Source: Liolophura sinensis | Taxonomy: Eukaryota > Mollusca > Polyplacophora > Chitonida > Chitonidae | Length of the DNA: 64,000 bases | NCBI RefSeq assembly: GCF_032854445.1 | Contig: NC_088295.1 | Location: 85,234,644 to 85,298,643, forward strand | Direction of reading: 5' to 3' | Position numbers and translations under genes: made by a program | Notes under the pieces: generated by a model | What the model was told of the DNA's origin: nothing | Database searches by the model: none | Seen by the model: only the letters and a program-made list of their open reading frames with translations | In this document: piece after piece, positions 31,845-42,450 of the stretch | Layout: every line of letters begins with the position of its first letter | How positions within the stretch are numbered: the first letter of the stretch is position 1

Positions 31845-32440
31845 ATTTATTTATCGAACTGAGTGGTGTTTTACGCCATACTCAAGAATATTTAACCTAT
31901 AAAAGGTTGGCCAGCATTTTGGTGGGATGAAACCGGGCTGAGCTCAGGGGAAACCCACAATAATCCACAAGACCTAGGTTGCTGCAAGACCTTCCCACGT
32001 ACTGCTGGAGAGTGATTGAGTGAGTGCGTGGAGTTTACCGTCGTGCTTAACACTTTTAAATCATATGACGACCAAGGAGTCTTTAGAGTGCGTATAATTT
32101 GCCTCCTTGTTTCGGGGCGGATTTCCATCGCTCTTTTATCTAGTGCTGCTTCAGCGAAACGACTTATCAAATTCAAGTAAGTCGCCCCCGCCGGAGCCAT
32201 TTTACCAGTCGTTGCACTATCCCCTTAATGCTGAAACGCCAAGCGAGAAAGTTACTACTTTCTTTATTAAAGTCTTAGGTGTGACCTGGCCGAGGACTGA
32301 CCCTGGATCCACCGCCCCCGAAGAGGACGCTCAACCAACTGAGCTATCGGAACTGGTCGTACGGCCGGAGAGGAACTTATGAGCTGGATTTGAGCCCACA
32401 GAAACCGCTTTGTTATTGCGCCGCGCTGGCACGCCCTACA
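31845..32440 (-). mobile_element. SINE family A copy, split by a nested SINE
   Basis: The 3' part (31845-32002: tail, GGTGTTTTACGCCATACTCA module, GGGGAAACCCAC) and the 5' head (32358-32440: GGCCGGAGAGGAAC, GAGCTGGATTTGAGCCC, ACCGCTTTGTTATTGCGCCG) are both in minus orientation. They are separated by 355 bp of another element. Confidence 0.85.
32003..32357 (-). mobile_element. tRNA-derived SINE (ACTC-tail family) inserted in a SINE
   Basis: On the minus strand it begins with GTTCCGATAGCTCAGTTGGT, a perfect tRNA A-box at 32346-32335, then CGTCCTCTTCGGGGGCGGTG. It runs to GTCGTCATATGATTTAAAAG and ends in CACGCACTCACTCAATCACT. It is flanked by CGTAC at 31998-32002 and 32358-32362, the target-site duplication. 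Confidence 0.85.
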
Positions 32441-33077
32441 CGAAAGATGTACTCGCCAAACACGACTTGGTCATCTACATCTTTCCGAGGTACACAACTT
32501 GTGTACTGGTGTTCAGTCTTGTTACAGATGTTCAGTCTTGTTACAGATGTGTGTACCAGTGTCATAGTCATTTTTAGACAGACGGCAGGCTACAAAGACT
32601 GTTCATTTTAAGGTCTTACTTCTTGTATATCAATATGCCATGTGTATATGAACATATCAACCGACTCTTCTCGCTTACAAGTGTTGTTTTTTTCTTATTT
32701 TTTTTTATATTTTTTTATTTGCTTGGTAGAGACTCATAAATTACTAGTATACTTCCCCAACAGCAATTGGGTTTGCAGCATTGGAACCTTCTGAACGCTA
32801 TTCTTGTTCGTTTATCTATGCATGTCCGTCTTGCAGTCGTCGATTGACGTATAAAAGGATGAGGACATTTAGCATACATCTAGTCCTGCCGTGTGGAAAC
32901 TCCCTATGATGTATGCTTTTTTGGAAACCTCTGTACATGCTTTAGCTTTTGATTGCATGATGTTTAACGCCATATTCAAAATGCTCGAGGTACGTCACAG
33001 GCCTGCGGCAAGTTACTCACAAACGTTCCCACATGTTATGCAAACTTGCAAGCAATATTGGTAGAAGGCAAGGTACA

Positions 33078-33326
33078 ATGAGAGAAAAGTTTTAGTCAAA
33101 TGACTAAAAAATCTGAGCTAATTCAACACAGAAAATCTGAGTCATAGGAGGAGATTAGCTGAGTCATGAAAGACTCCTGTGGGTTTTCCATTTAACCAAG
33201 TCGACAATATAACAGATGAGTTTCACGACTAAGCTGATCTGGTCACATGACTCAGTTTTCTGATTTGACTTATCTCAATTGTATAACTCAGATTTTTGGA
33301 GTCAGTTGACCCAATCTTTTCTCCCA
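33078..33326. mobile_element. Foldback element with AP-1-like sequences
   Basis: The left arm (~33078-33175) and right arm (~33210-33326) are imperfect reverse complements sharing GAGAAAAG, AGTCAA(A/C)TGACT, AAAAATCTGAG and CTGAGTCATG. The TGA(G/C)TCA heptamer, an AP-1 core, occurs at least three times. Confidence 0.65.
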
Positions 33327-33554
33327 GTCTAGGAGTGCGCAAATGGCCTCCCGAGCGTCAATGGCCATTTACTGTGACCACGAAGGCCTCAACGAACGCT
33401 GGGAGTGTGGAGTCTGCTAATTCTTTGCCCCATTGAGGTCGAGGTTGAATCAACCCATGTCAATCTGTTCAAATGACAATCGAAACATCATATATTAACC
33501 AGAATATGCTGGTTTTTAAACAATCTTTTACTGTTATTTTACCATCTTTTTATA

Positions 33555-34115
33555 TTATACCACCTCAGAGGTTTTATTCCTGCTAGTTCACTTGATTACT
33601 TTAGTTTATCTGGTGAATAGATAAAGTGAAGGCTTGACCATGTGATGAATAAGACAAAGAAACACAGCGTAAACTAAAAAGTAGTTAGTAATATACATAT
33701 ATGTAATATAAGGTAATAACTCTTTGAGCACCGATTTGAAATAACAAAAGGAAATAACCAGTTACTTGTAAGTCAGTACGTCACAGTAACGTGACATTCA
33801 CCTTTCCAGCTATTTACATGCATATATGCATGGTAACCAGACCATTCGGATATACTGTCAGGCTGTACTTATATATACTAGGTTTCACAATTCTCACATT
33901 CGCGCTTGCATAACAAATAATATTTAACAAATTAACCTGATTTAACTGTCAAATCCATGAGACCTTTATATCGCTAGAAATGCACGGAATATGTCTGTAC
34001 AATTTTGCATCGGCGTTAAGGGTGACTGAGATCTGAATAACATGATATTTCCACACCGATATACAAAAAGCGGAACACATATATGGTTAGAAATACTTCA
34101 TATGTAGCGTAATTT
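33555..34115 (-). other. Presumed 3'UTR of the ETS gene
   Basis: Stretch between the stop codon and AATAAA at 33578-33573 (minus strand). No coding sequence or repeat recognised. The ETS and HYOU1 genes converge tail to tail, about 4.9 kb apart. Confidence 0.45.
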
Positions 34116-34894
34116 CTAAAGTTGCTCAAAGGTTACCTGTGAATTCTGGTAACAGTGTGGGATTTCTGGGAAGTCAAAGTCATATTGATAGTCATTAGCC
34201 TGGCAAAAGGCGTGAGAGAGGACGAAATTGGACAACTCTTGTGGTAGGTCCTCGGCTGCCAATATCTGGTCGGCTTGCTGGATGCCATAATTGTGGCCAG
34301 ACCAGGCATCACATTCAGGGGTCACGTGATTAGCCTGATCACACCACGTGTCATATCTGTCATCAACGCGACAAGCCTGGCCCAGTTGGGGAACTGTGTC
34401 GTGATTGGTTGGTCTGAAAATGTTTTTTGTTGGGGAAGGGGATGAAGTAGTTAGGACATGATTGGGGGTACTGGGAGCACGGGGTGGTGTGGCGGGGGTA
34501 CGGGATGGTGTACAAGGGGCGCGGGATGGGTTTGGACTCTCTCTCAAAGCACTGTAAGCCCTTACTTGTGCGAAGAATGCAAAAGGGTCAACGGCATCCG
34601 AGTTTCCACCTCTCAAGGCCCTCAGAATGGCTTTGAAATTGAACCGGTAGGTGTAGCGTTTCCCTTGTACCTTAGTCAGTATCAGTTTATCGTAATAGTA
34701 CCGTAAAGCACGACTCAATTTGTCGTAGTTCATTTTTGGTTTATTTTTGCGAATCCCCCATTTCTTGGCCACTCCTTCTGGGTCGAGCATCTTGAATTCG
34801 CCAGCGCTGTCCTCCCAGCGGATGCATGAGGTGTGGATTCCTTCATCAAGTAGTTCCAGGAGAAACTGCCACAGCTGAATCTGTCCTGTGCCGC
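34116..34894 (-). CDS. ETS factor last coding exon (ETS domain and C-terminal tail)
   Basis: Acceptor TCCTACAG ends at 34895. The whole ETS domain is in one exon, then an SP/TP-rich region including the 7-residue repeat at 34464-34526, then an Asp/Glu/aromatic tail ending FEQL. A likely poly(A) signal AATAAA (minus strand) is at 33578-33573, giving a 3'UTR of about 540 nt. Confidence 0.93.
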
Positions 34895-37800
34895 CTGTAG
34901 GAGGACCAAAAACAAGGAATAAATTGACTGGACATATCTTGGTATAATGTGAAACAACCATGTCCCGTTTCACTCAGTGACAATTTATTTCCTCCTGGAA
35001 TATCAACTATATAGGTGTATGGTATAACATTTATTTAATCGATTGGTGTTTTACGCCATACCCAAGAATATTTCACTTACACGACGATGGTCAACATTAT
35101 GATGGGAGGAAACTGGGCAGAGTCCAGGGGAAACCCACGATCATCTATAGGCTGCACACGTATAGCCAGAGAGGAAGCCAGCATGAGCTAGACTTGAGCC
35201 CACAGCGACCGCTTTGTCATTATGCCGCACTGGCAGGCTACGCAAATCACCACGCAAAGCAAGTTCGAATGGATAAAAAACTGCCGGTTAAAATGGGTAT
35301 ATTAAATGAGGTCCAAGTTACACATATAATAATTTTTATAAGTTGGCCGACCAGTAAACCTCATTCACGTTCATGGTAAATTGGTCGGACTCTGACCAGT
35401 GAGGCTAAGGCTAGGTTCCAGCTCACGCATGTTTCTGTGCGGCTTTATTTAAGGAGATTTGTCATGTAGGTTAAATGGAAATGTCCTGAACATTGCGTTA
35501 AATACAGATTAGACAAATAAACAAATACGGCATGAATAATTATTGGAGTGAATGGCTTTATGACTGATTACCGCGAAGTCTTACCGGAAAGGGCCTCGGC
35601 CAGGGCTTTGCGAACCTCTTCTGGAGACAGAGAATCGATGTAATCCGGCCCGTCATCTGCTCAACAAACATCAAACAAACAAACAACATTAAGAACAGTG
35701 CACGTAATGCCTGCAGGCCCCCGTCTTGTGACATCGTCTCTGCAAACTTATATCAAAGAAATCTAAAATAGTCTGCCATGTGTTGCAATCATCCAGAAAA
35801 GAGTGCGTGTGTGGATGCTCATCACGTCTACCCGAGTTACCGTTCGGGATTGATGGGAGCGCGTGTATACCACGTGGGTGATCCTCATTCATGCAGGACT
35901 AGGGGAGACACAGTGCCTTGCCTAATAAATAATTCATTCTCTTATAAGGTGTAAGATTTTACTGCTATTTATCCAATCATAGTTTTTGCTGACAAAATAC
36001 GGTAATTAATTTTACGTTCGCTCATAAATAACGGAGATGAAAGTATACCACCATCGTTTGAAAACCGGAAAAGGTATGGCGTTTCTTGGGGGAAAAAATT
36101 TCTTATAATTGGTATGACCTGTAAAAAGTGCACCGCAGACCCATGTCATCTTTAAGTGGCACATAAACCGTAAGAGAACGTAGAAGACGAAGAAGACAAT
36201 TTCCTATGGATAACAACTTCTCTTTTATTTATTTTTACACGTTTGGATGCCGCTACTACTTTTGGCACTTGATAACGATGCCAATATCAAAATCGAAACG
36301 TCGTGTAAAAAATAATTAATGACTAAAGAAGTTGTTAATCTCATACTTTTTCGTTGTTCAATTTTCATATCCGTATGTGAGGTCTTGTTCAGTGAAGTGT
36401 AGTCTGTTAGCCACGAAAACTATATGTGACAACAGATATAAAGACCTGAAAATTGTGTGTAAATACCTGAAGTGATACATGCTGATGTAAGGACAGGAGA
36501 ACGTTGTTGCAGGGTCCGCCCTAACAAATAATGTCATAAGAGTAGAGACGCGTTTATAAAGGCCAGGATGATTTTCAGTGCCAATAAACCAATTACAGAG
36601 ATTTCCTTCTAAGATTTATTCCGGCTCTTTAATTCATACAACAAGCTGACTGGGTGGTAATTGTTCGGTGTGTGAGTGCAGATGAAGTGTGCGGGACAGT
36701 TAGACTGTTCCGCTTGGGCACTCTTCTAAGCAGGTAGGTCTGGGTTCAAAGACAGACCCAATTGGCCAGGTAATCGGGTAATACAGTGGCGGTTCGTTTG
36801 AACCTGGAATCCGCTCTTACTGATAACAATGACCCTGTCGCCGAAACGCGTGTGTCTTACAAAGTACGCGTTGTTCAGGAAAGTTCAGTACAACATAAGC
36901 ACTGGTGGTATGTCAGAATAATGACGCTAAAGTTGTCTTATCTGCAATCGCGTCTTTGAAGGTCGACTATTATGTAGACTCTAATTTTTGTGGTTTTGGT
37001 GTTTGTGTGAACAAATCTAAATATTCCAATTGACATTATTCTGATTAGGAAATGGTCAACAAGTTTGCACCGAACAACACCGCAGATCTTTGAAAAACGT
37101 ATTGTTAATGATGCTGTTGGATATGTCGGAGGTAGACGTTTGATGTCTTGGAAAACCATCGGATTATCTTAAGAAGTCCTAAACCGTTTCACACTGTTAG
37201 TTGTTGCCGTCATTCCAGGTGTGTCATGGAATGTAAATATTTTAGGTGATGCCATTATCATACGATTACAATTCTTTAATAGCCCAAGACGGTGACAATT
37301 CCATTTTTCTTTGGGAAGAAACAAAAGAAGTATTCGTTGTCAAAATTGTAAATCTTTCAATATGAAGAAGTTTTTAAAATTTATTTACACTACTTATGAT
37401 ATGATTTATTGCTGTTTTCTTTTCAAAGCCACGATAACTCATTTACTGATTCAATTGTGATTATTCGCGACGGTTTAATTTTCAATCATTTAGATTACAT
37501 CTGTAATATGGGATTTTTGAGGAAAGGGACAGGAATATCTTGCGCACAGAAAATATGCACGGATAAAATTAGTACGTATACAATTTTGAGGATTGCTAAT
37601 GGATAAGAAGGCCACATCGTCTGAGCCATGCTTAAGGACACAAACTTACCTATTTTAGAACAGCAAGATGACTCCCAAAATGTAAGACATTTCGTTTCTT
37701 CAAGAGATCCCCAGTCCGCTAGCTGCTGTGGAGAACTGGTGGAATAGTTAGCCGACGAATGGTTGGACCAACTGCCAATCTGCGACTCTGGACTCCCACA

Positions 37801-38127
37801 AACCGACCTGTCTTCTGGTGGACTGTATTGGGTTTTCTTCAGCTTTAGATGCTCCTCGTACGAGGGTGGGGGTTTATAGGAACAAGGTGGACAGGAGCTG
37901 GACGGAGTTCTCCACCTTTGGGGGTTTTGCTGACACGCGGCATTCGGGCAGAGTTGATCGTAGAAAGACTCATCAGTGCTGCAGTCGAAGTCCAGGAGCC
38001 GGAGATTGGCATAGTCGGTAACGGATGATGCTCCGTCATCCGAGTCCTGGACCGTGTTGGTTGGAGAGGTGTTGTTGGAGGAGTAAGGATCCAGCGGCGA
38101 ATACGGGCTCCCGTTAGAGAACAGCAT
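34116..38127 (-). CDS. ETS-domain transcription factor, three coding exons, 442 residues
   Basis: Exons on the minus strand: 38127-37650, 35656-35585, 34894-34116 (1329 nt). Both introns are phase 1 with GTAAG donors and CAG acceptors. The ETS domain is residues ~188-272: [15 protein letters not shown], tryptophans 192, 210 and 229, and recognition helix [16 protein letters not shown], in which Arg245 and Arg248 are the GGA-contacting residues of the family. No Pointed/SAM domain was seen. The N-terminal half is Ser/Pro-rich with PPPSY at ~86-90, a PPxY-type WW ligand. The C-terminal part has an SP/TP-rich segment and an acidic aromatic end. The start has in-frame TGA four codons upstream and A at -3. 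The domain resembles the ERG/FLI group but with ERF/GABPA-like positions ([13 protein letters not shown]), so I leave the subfamily open. Expected role: nuclear DNA binding at GGAA/T sites. Confidence 0.93.
34464..34526 (-). repeat. Coding 21-bp repeat in the ETS gene
   Basis: Three tandem heptapeptides [14 protein letters not shown] and PRAPSTP at residues 307-327. Each carries a TP site, so this is a cluster for proline-directed kinases by sequence. Confidence 0.8.
35030..35246 (-). mobile_element. SINE family A, near full length, in ETS intron 2
   Basis: On the minus strand: GCCTGCCAGTGCGGCATAAT head, AAAGCGGTCGCTGTGGGCTC, CTCATGCTGGCTTCCTCTCT, 3' module GTGTAAGTGAAATATTCTTG, short tail. 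It inserts between the middle and last coding exons in the gene's own orientation. Confidence 0.85.
35585..35656 (-). CDS. ETS factor middle exon (72 nt)
   Basis: Codes [20 protein letters not shown] plus EALS, an amphipathic helix-like segment just before the ETS domain. 24 codons, phase 1 both sides, so skippable without a frame change. Acceptor GAGCAG, donor TTTCCG|GTAAGA. Confidence 0.85.
36209..36341. mobile_element. Short foldback (hairpin) element in ETS intron 1
   Basis: GATAACAACTTCT and TTTTTACACG on the left are mirrored on the right by CGTGTAAAAA and AGAAGTTGTTAATC. The whole is about 133 bp, a small MITE or a strong RNA hairpin. Confidence 0.65.
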
Positions 38128-38190
38128 CTTAATATCTCAACCCAGCTTGGAAGAAAATGATCACCACAATCTCAGCACAGAGACGAATGC
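37650..38190 (-). CDS. ETS factor exon with start codon (N-terminal region)
   Basis: The acceptor (ATTATTGCAG on the minus strand) places the exon start at 38190, so at least one upstream non-coding exon exists. 63 nt of 5'UTR precede the ATG at 38127. Codes residues 1-159, Ser/Asn/Pro-rich with DSDDG and [16 protein letters not shown] acidic-hydrophobic patches that could be activation segments. Donor ATAG|GTAAGT. Confidence 0.88.
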
Positions 38191-40880
38191 CTGCAATAAT
38201 AAATCAAACAACTGAACAATTAATAAGAACCAGAAAAAAGCAATTCGTCAGAAAATAAGCAATTAGAAAATTTATGAGAACCAGAGAAATGCAAATTCAT
38301 CAGAAAAAAATAAATTCTCAAAATAATAGAGCTAAATTGAGCTCTTTGGGGAAGAACAACTTAACAGAATAATCCATATACTTTGATCATAAGTACTTAA
38401 CAATGGTAACATTTATGAATTAACGCTGGAAGCTTCGTTCAGACAAAACCGTAGTACCTCGCAATGAAGTAAGCGGGTTGTGGTGGTACTGTTTCTGATC
38501 ACGGCCCTGCCTAATATCACGACCTGCTGATTAGGTTACGCCGAGCCTGAGCAGGCTAAGTCTTTAGTCACACTGTGGGTCTATATTAGTGCGTGGCCCT
38601 TACTTCCTTGTGTGACTTGTAACATTAGCCCTAGGCCTGCGCAATGATTATGGACAATTACTTCACCGATTCATAACAATTCTCATCCGTTTTGCCTGTC
38701 ACTATGTTCTTTTATAGAATGGAGTGATACATGCGGTCTCGCAGCCAATCAGTGATGAGCTAATAGAATCTCGCCACACCGACAGCCGTTCAGTTCGAGT
38801 CCCGGGAGGAACTGCTTTAGAGCCCCGGCTTATTACTGATATATAAGTAAAGACAGCTAGGGTTAACCGTGAGAAAAACACAATGGTCGTAGCCTTTGGC
38901 CATGAAAGCATTGTTATCCTGTGTAGGTTGTACCGAGGAGTCGTGACTCACTTGACTTCGCGAGTTAAGGAAGGCTTGAACGCACCGGAAACCGTGCTCG
39001 GCCACTAGAACTGACGTGGACGACTTAATTCAACTCGTCTATAGCCGAGATCTAAATCCGCACCACTCTCCCGCTATTCACAGCGGCTCGGATATACTTG
39101 GTATCTGATTCAGCTATAAAATCAAATCAAAGTGACTGTCTGACTGAGCAGAGCATGTGGGAGCCATGATGTCTCTGCGGTTAGCGTTGTTTGTTCCCAG
39201 CGTATACACTGAAGCATATGACTAATCATAATGCCACGATTGATACAGGTTTGGAAACTTTCCACACAAACACTAAATTTAAATCTGTCACTTTGTTATA
39301 TGATACAATCAATCTGGACAGTACACGAGTCTGTCTTCCGCAATGGCCGTCTAGTCGCAATAAATGCAATTCAATGTGAACAGTTTCAATAAAGGTTCAT
39401 GTAAATTTCAACACCAAAACTCCCTATTACAAGCGACCTAGTAAACATGTTTTAACAACGCCGAGAGGAAGCTAGTACAGCGATAAAAGGGTGCAAACTT
39501 AACAAAGGGGAGATAGATGTATAGCTAGATAGTTATATGGTAAAAGAATAATGGTATTGTTCAGAAGAGACATTTGTGGTTTATGAATGCATTAACGGAG
39601 ATCTGAGTGTGGAGCCTTGGGTCTTGGCAGACTCCTATGCTTGAATGGATCAGACATCGAGGCATATATCAGGAGTTTTTGTTCTGTGGCTATAAAGGCG
39701 AAGAAAGAAAAATGAAAACGTGTGTCAAGCAACCCCACCTGCCGTGAGTCGCTGACGACAGAAAGCTATTCTGTGTCACCAAACACAGTCCCTCGTGTTT
39801 CAACCGTGTGCGGTCTCCACTGACATTGAAGAATAACTTATACATTATCACACGGCTTTCTGTCGGTGTCTATCACCGCTTTGCTCGCTGTGAGGTGCTG
39901 AAGAGTTTGGTGTCAATCTCCAGCGATCATCCAGACAGTTTATCGGAAGTCAAAGACTTGTACCTTTGTGCTGCATTTTAATGCCATCATTTTAATAATC
40001 TTCTCAGTAGTTTGAGCACAAACTTGCAGGTGGCCATCTAGCCTATAATTATCTACTTCGTTTAAGTTTTGTTCACCCAAAATGAAACTTATGATAAGGC
40101 TTCCTATCGGGCTTGTTTATTTTCCGGATTACGTTAGTAGGTGTAGTTAATACAAATATTTTTATTCAACCCTGACTCGCATGGTTCTCATACATGTATG
40201 TGATGTATCGCATAGAGAAAACCAAGTGCAATGTGCTAAACTTACGACTGCACCCTAAATACATGCGAAGGCTTTGGGAAAGAGCAGTTTCGTTGTAAAT
40301 TGACCGAGCTACCTTCGATAAATAAAGATGGCAAAAATCCTTATTATCGTTAATAGAGATTACACTTTCTTTAAATAATAAAGATGCTGGTGCTGAAATT
40401 TGGAGGAAACCTCTGCGGGTTTCGAACCAGCACCAAAATCGAACATCAAGATCTCATCGAACAGTCAAGATCTCATAATTGTTTCTAAGTCCGCTATATA
40501 AGGGGTGTATAAATAGATAACAATCGCAGCCTTGGGCATACATAGGGCCGGCATGTAGAGATTATACCCTTCCATTTTAACTTGCATGCCAGTGTTTTTA
40601 ATTTGCCTGGATAGTATATAAGGACTTCTAGCTGGAACCTCGTTTGAACGTCGGGTTTGCAACATTCTGATAACTTGGAAAACTGATGTTTTGAAGCAGC
40701 AAAGTAAACCCTTAGAATATGGCACGTTTCATGAACTCAAATGTTCAGTCTTTGTTTTTGAAATGTTTCCAAGTATTATAAATTATTTGGAACTTCCGTT
40801 TCCGGTTTACGGTTGGTCCGCAAATGTTGGCTTTCACACTGACAACGTGACGATACAACTTGGGTACAAATAAGTGTCAC

Positions 40881-40965
<85 letters not shown>

Positions 40966-41454
40966 GATGGGTGATAAGATCGTATGAGACCTGAGTTCAG
41001 GAAAATCCTGATCACGACTCAATGACCAACGACCAGGTCATGGAGGCGAAAGAACACCAAGAAATGCAAGTCATCCACACGCGACAGCGCCCTGCAGGCT
41101 TTGGTTTATTACCGCAAAAACGTTAGGAACTATCGAGGAGGAATTATCATTCTTTTTTATTGTTTGTTTATTTAATGTAAGTTTGTTTTGAGAGAAATAT
41201 AACTCGGAAGATCTCGCAATCCGGTTCCCTAAATCTTTTGTGTTGCCGAAACGAGTGTGACTTTTTTATTGTTTTTTCGCCCTTCCTAGCTCTTAATATT
41301 GACGCGGCTAGCTCAGTCATCGCTGAATGCACTTGACCTAATGTACGAATTATGTTTTGGGGAAAACATAAACAACATAGTTCATCAGAAGAGTCAACAA
41401 ACTATAGCCTGTTGATTAAAAACATTCGATAGAACCTCTGTGAACTCTAGGGTT
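38191..41454. other. Region upstream of the ETS start exon
   Basis: No coding sequence recognised. Contains the (TA)n tract near 40.9 kb. Probably an intron or intergenic, depending on where the ETS gene begins. A B-box-like GGTTCGAAACC (minus, near 40424) suggests an old SINE. Confidence 0.4.
40883..40964. repeat. (TA)n microsatellite
   Basis: About 34 TA dinucleotides, then GTATGTATGTATC. Confidence 0.97.
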
Positions 41455-41660
41455 AAAAGCAGTGCTTACACTCGCAGCCGTACCAGACGTATCATTCGAC
41501 GGCGCCTGCTTCCCGACCAATCACAATCCACCTTTCAGTTCCTGGTCCAATGATAGCGCCGTCCAGAGGGACCAGTTCGTACTAGCCATCCGCCGGCATG
41601 TGACTGTCGTGGGTTTGTGTACGAGTGTGTGCAAATGTTGCTGCCGGCGATGAGAGGGTC
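41455..41660 (-). promoter_or_regulatory. Candidate promoter / non-coding first exon of the ETS gene
   Basis: CpG-richer than its surroundings, with two CCAAT boxes on the plus strand (near 41518 and 41548, i.e. ATTGG read from the gene) and, on the minus strand, a donor GCGAGT|GTAAGC that would end an exon at 41470. An alternative donor CAA|GTGAGT ends at 38952 (minus). Neither is proven; transcripts would decide. Confidence 0.25.
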
Positions 41661-42055
41661 AGTGAGCTGCATCGTTGAGGAAGTGTCGTATAAGATGGTT
41701 ACTGAGGAACCTCTCAGTGTCTACCCTGAGGGAATCATGTCTTCATTAGCTTTTGATATGCATTTTATCCTTGAAGCAACCGACATGGGTGAACATTACT
41801 ACAACGTGCTTAAAAACAGGACTGTGGGCATGGGGTAAATCAAATTAAAAAGATGATCACCTTTGATAACTTCGCTGATGATTAAACCTCTTGGCCCGCT
41901 TTTGCGAAGCCCTCCTAACATCATACGTAACTGCCATGTCAATCGGCGCTGTAGACATTACGTTGTCATGCTATTTCCGTGCTTACAGTATTAAGACAGC
42001 TGTCCACAAGTTGTTTTTGCTCGACTAGAACACACAGAACTATGGCAAGCACGCT
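41661..42055. other. No feature recognised
   Basis: A 73-codon open frame (41617-41838, +) was inspected and shows no recognisable domain. Confidence 0.35.
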
Positions 42056-42450
42056 GTGTTACAGTTACAAAATCTCTCAACTGATCGCTGAAAAAGTTAC
42101 ACAATTTCATACTTGGTCACTGTAAAAATAGCAAAATTTCATATCTGGTCATTGTAAAAGATGCAAAATCTTACATTTGGTCACTGTAAAACTGACAAAA
42201 TCTCATATTTGGTCACTGTAAAATTTACAAAATCATATATTTAATCACTGTAAACCTACAGAATCTCATATATGGTCACTGTAAAACCTACAAAATCTCA
42301 TATTTTGTCACTGTAAAACTTACAAAATCTCTTATTAAGTCACTATAAGTTACAAAATCTCATATTTAGTCACTAAACTTACAGAATCTCTTATTAAGTC
42401 ACTGTAAAAGTTACAAAATCTCTAACTTAATCTCTGCAAAAGTTAAAAAA
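42056..42450 (+). repeat. 32-bp minisatellite, about 12 degenerate copies
   Basis: The unit carries GGTCACTGTAAAACTTACAA and AATCTCATATTT, with substitutions and small indels between copies. Confidence 0.9.

Noticed and set aside
31892-32200. 102-codon minus-strand frame
   Set aside because: Spans the nested SINE and the host SINE; non-coding repeats.
32281-32357. tRNA gene on the minus strand (A-box TAGCTCAGTTGG)
   Set aside because: No complete cloverleaf; it continues into a SINE body with an ACTC-type 3' end and a target-site duplication.
36740-36775. T-arm-like GTCTGGGTTCAAAGACAGAC
   Set aside because: The loop is too long for a tRNA T-arm and no acceptor or anticodon stem could be paired; probably chance or an old SINE.
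40410-40440. B-box-like GGTTCGAAACCC (minus strand)
   Set aside because: No matching A-box or cloverleaf around it.
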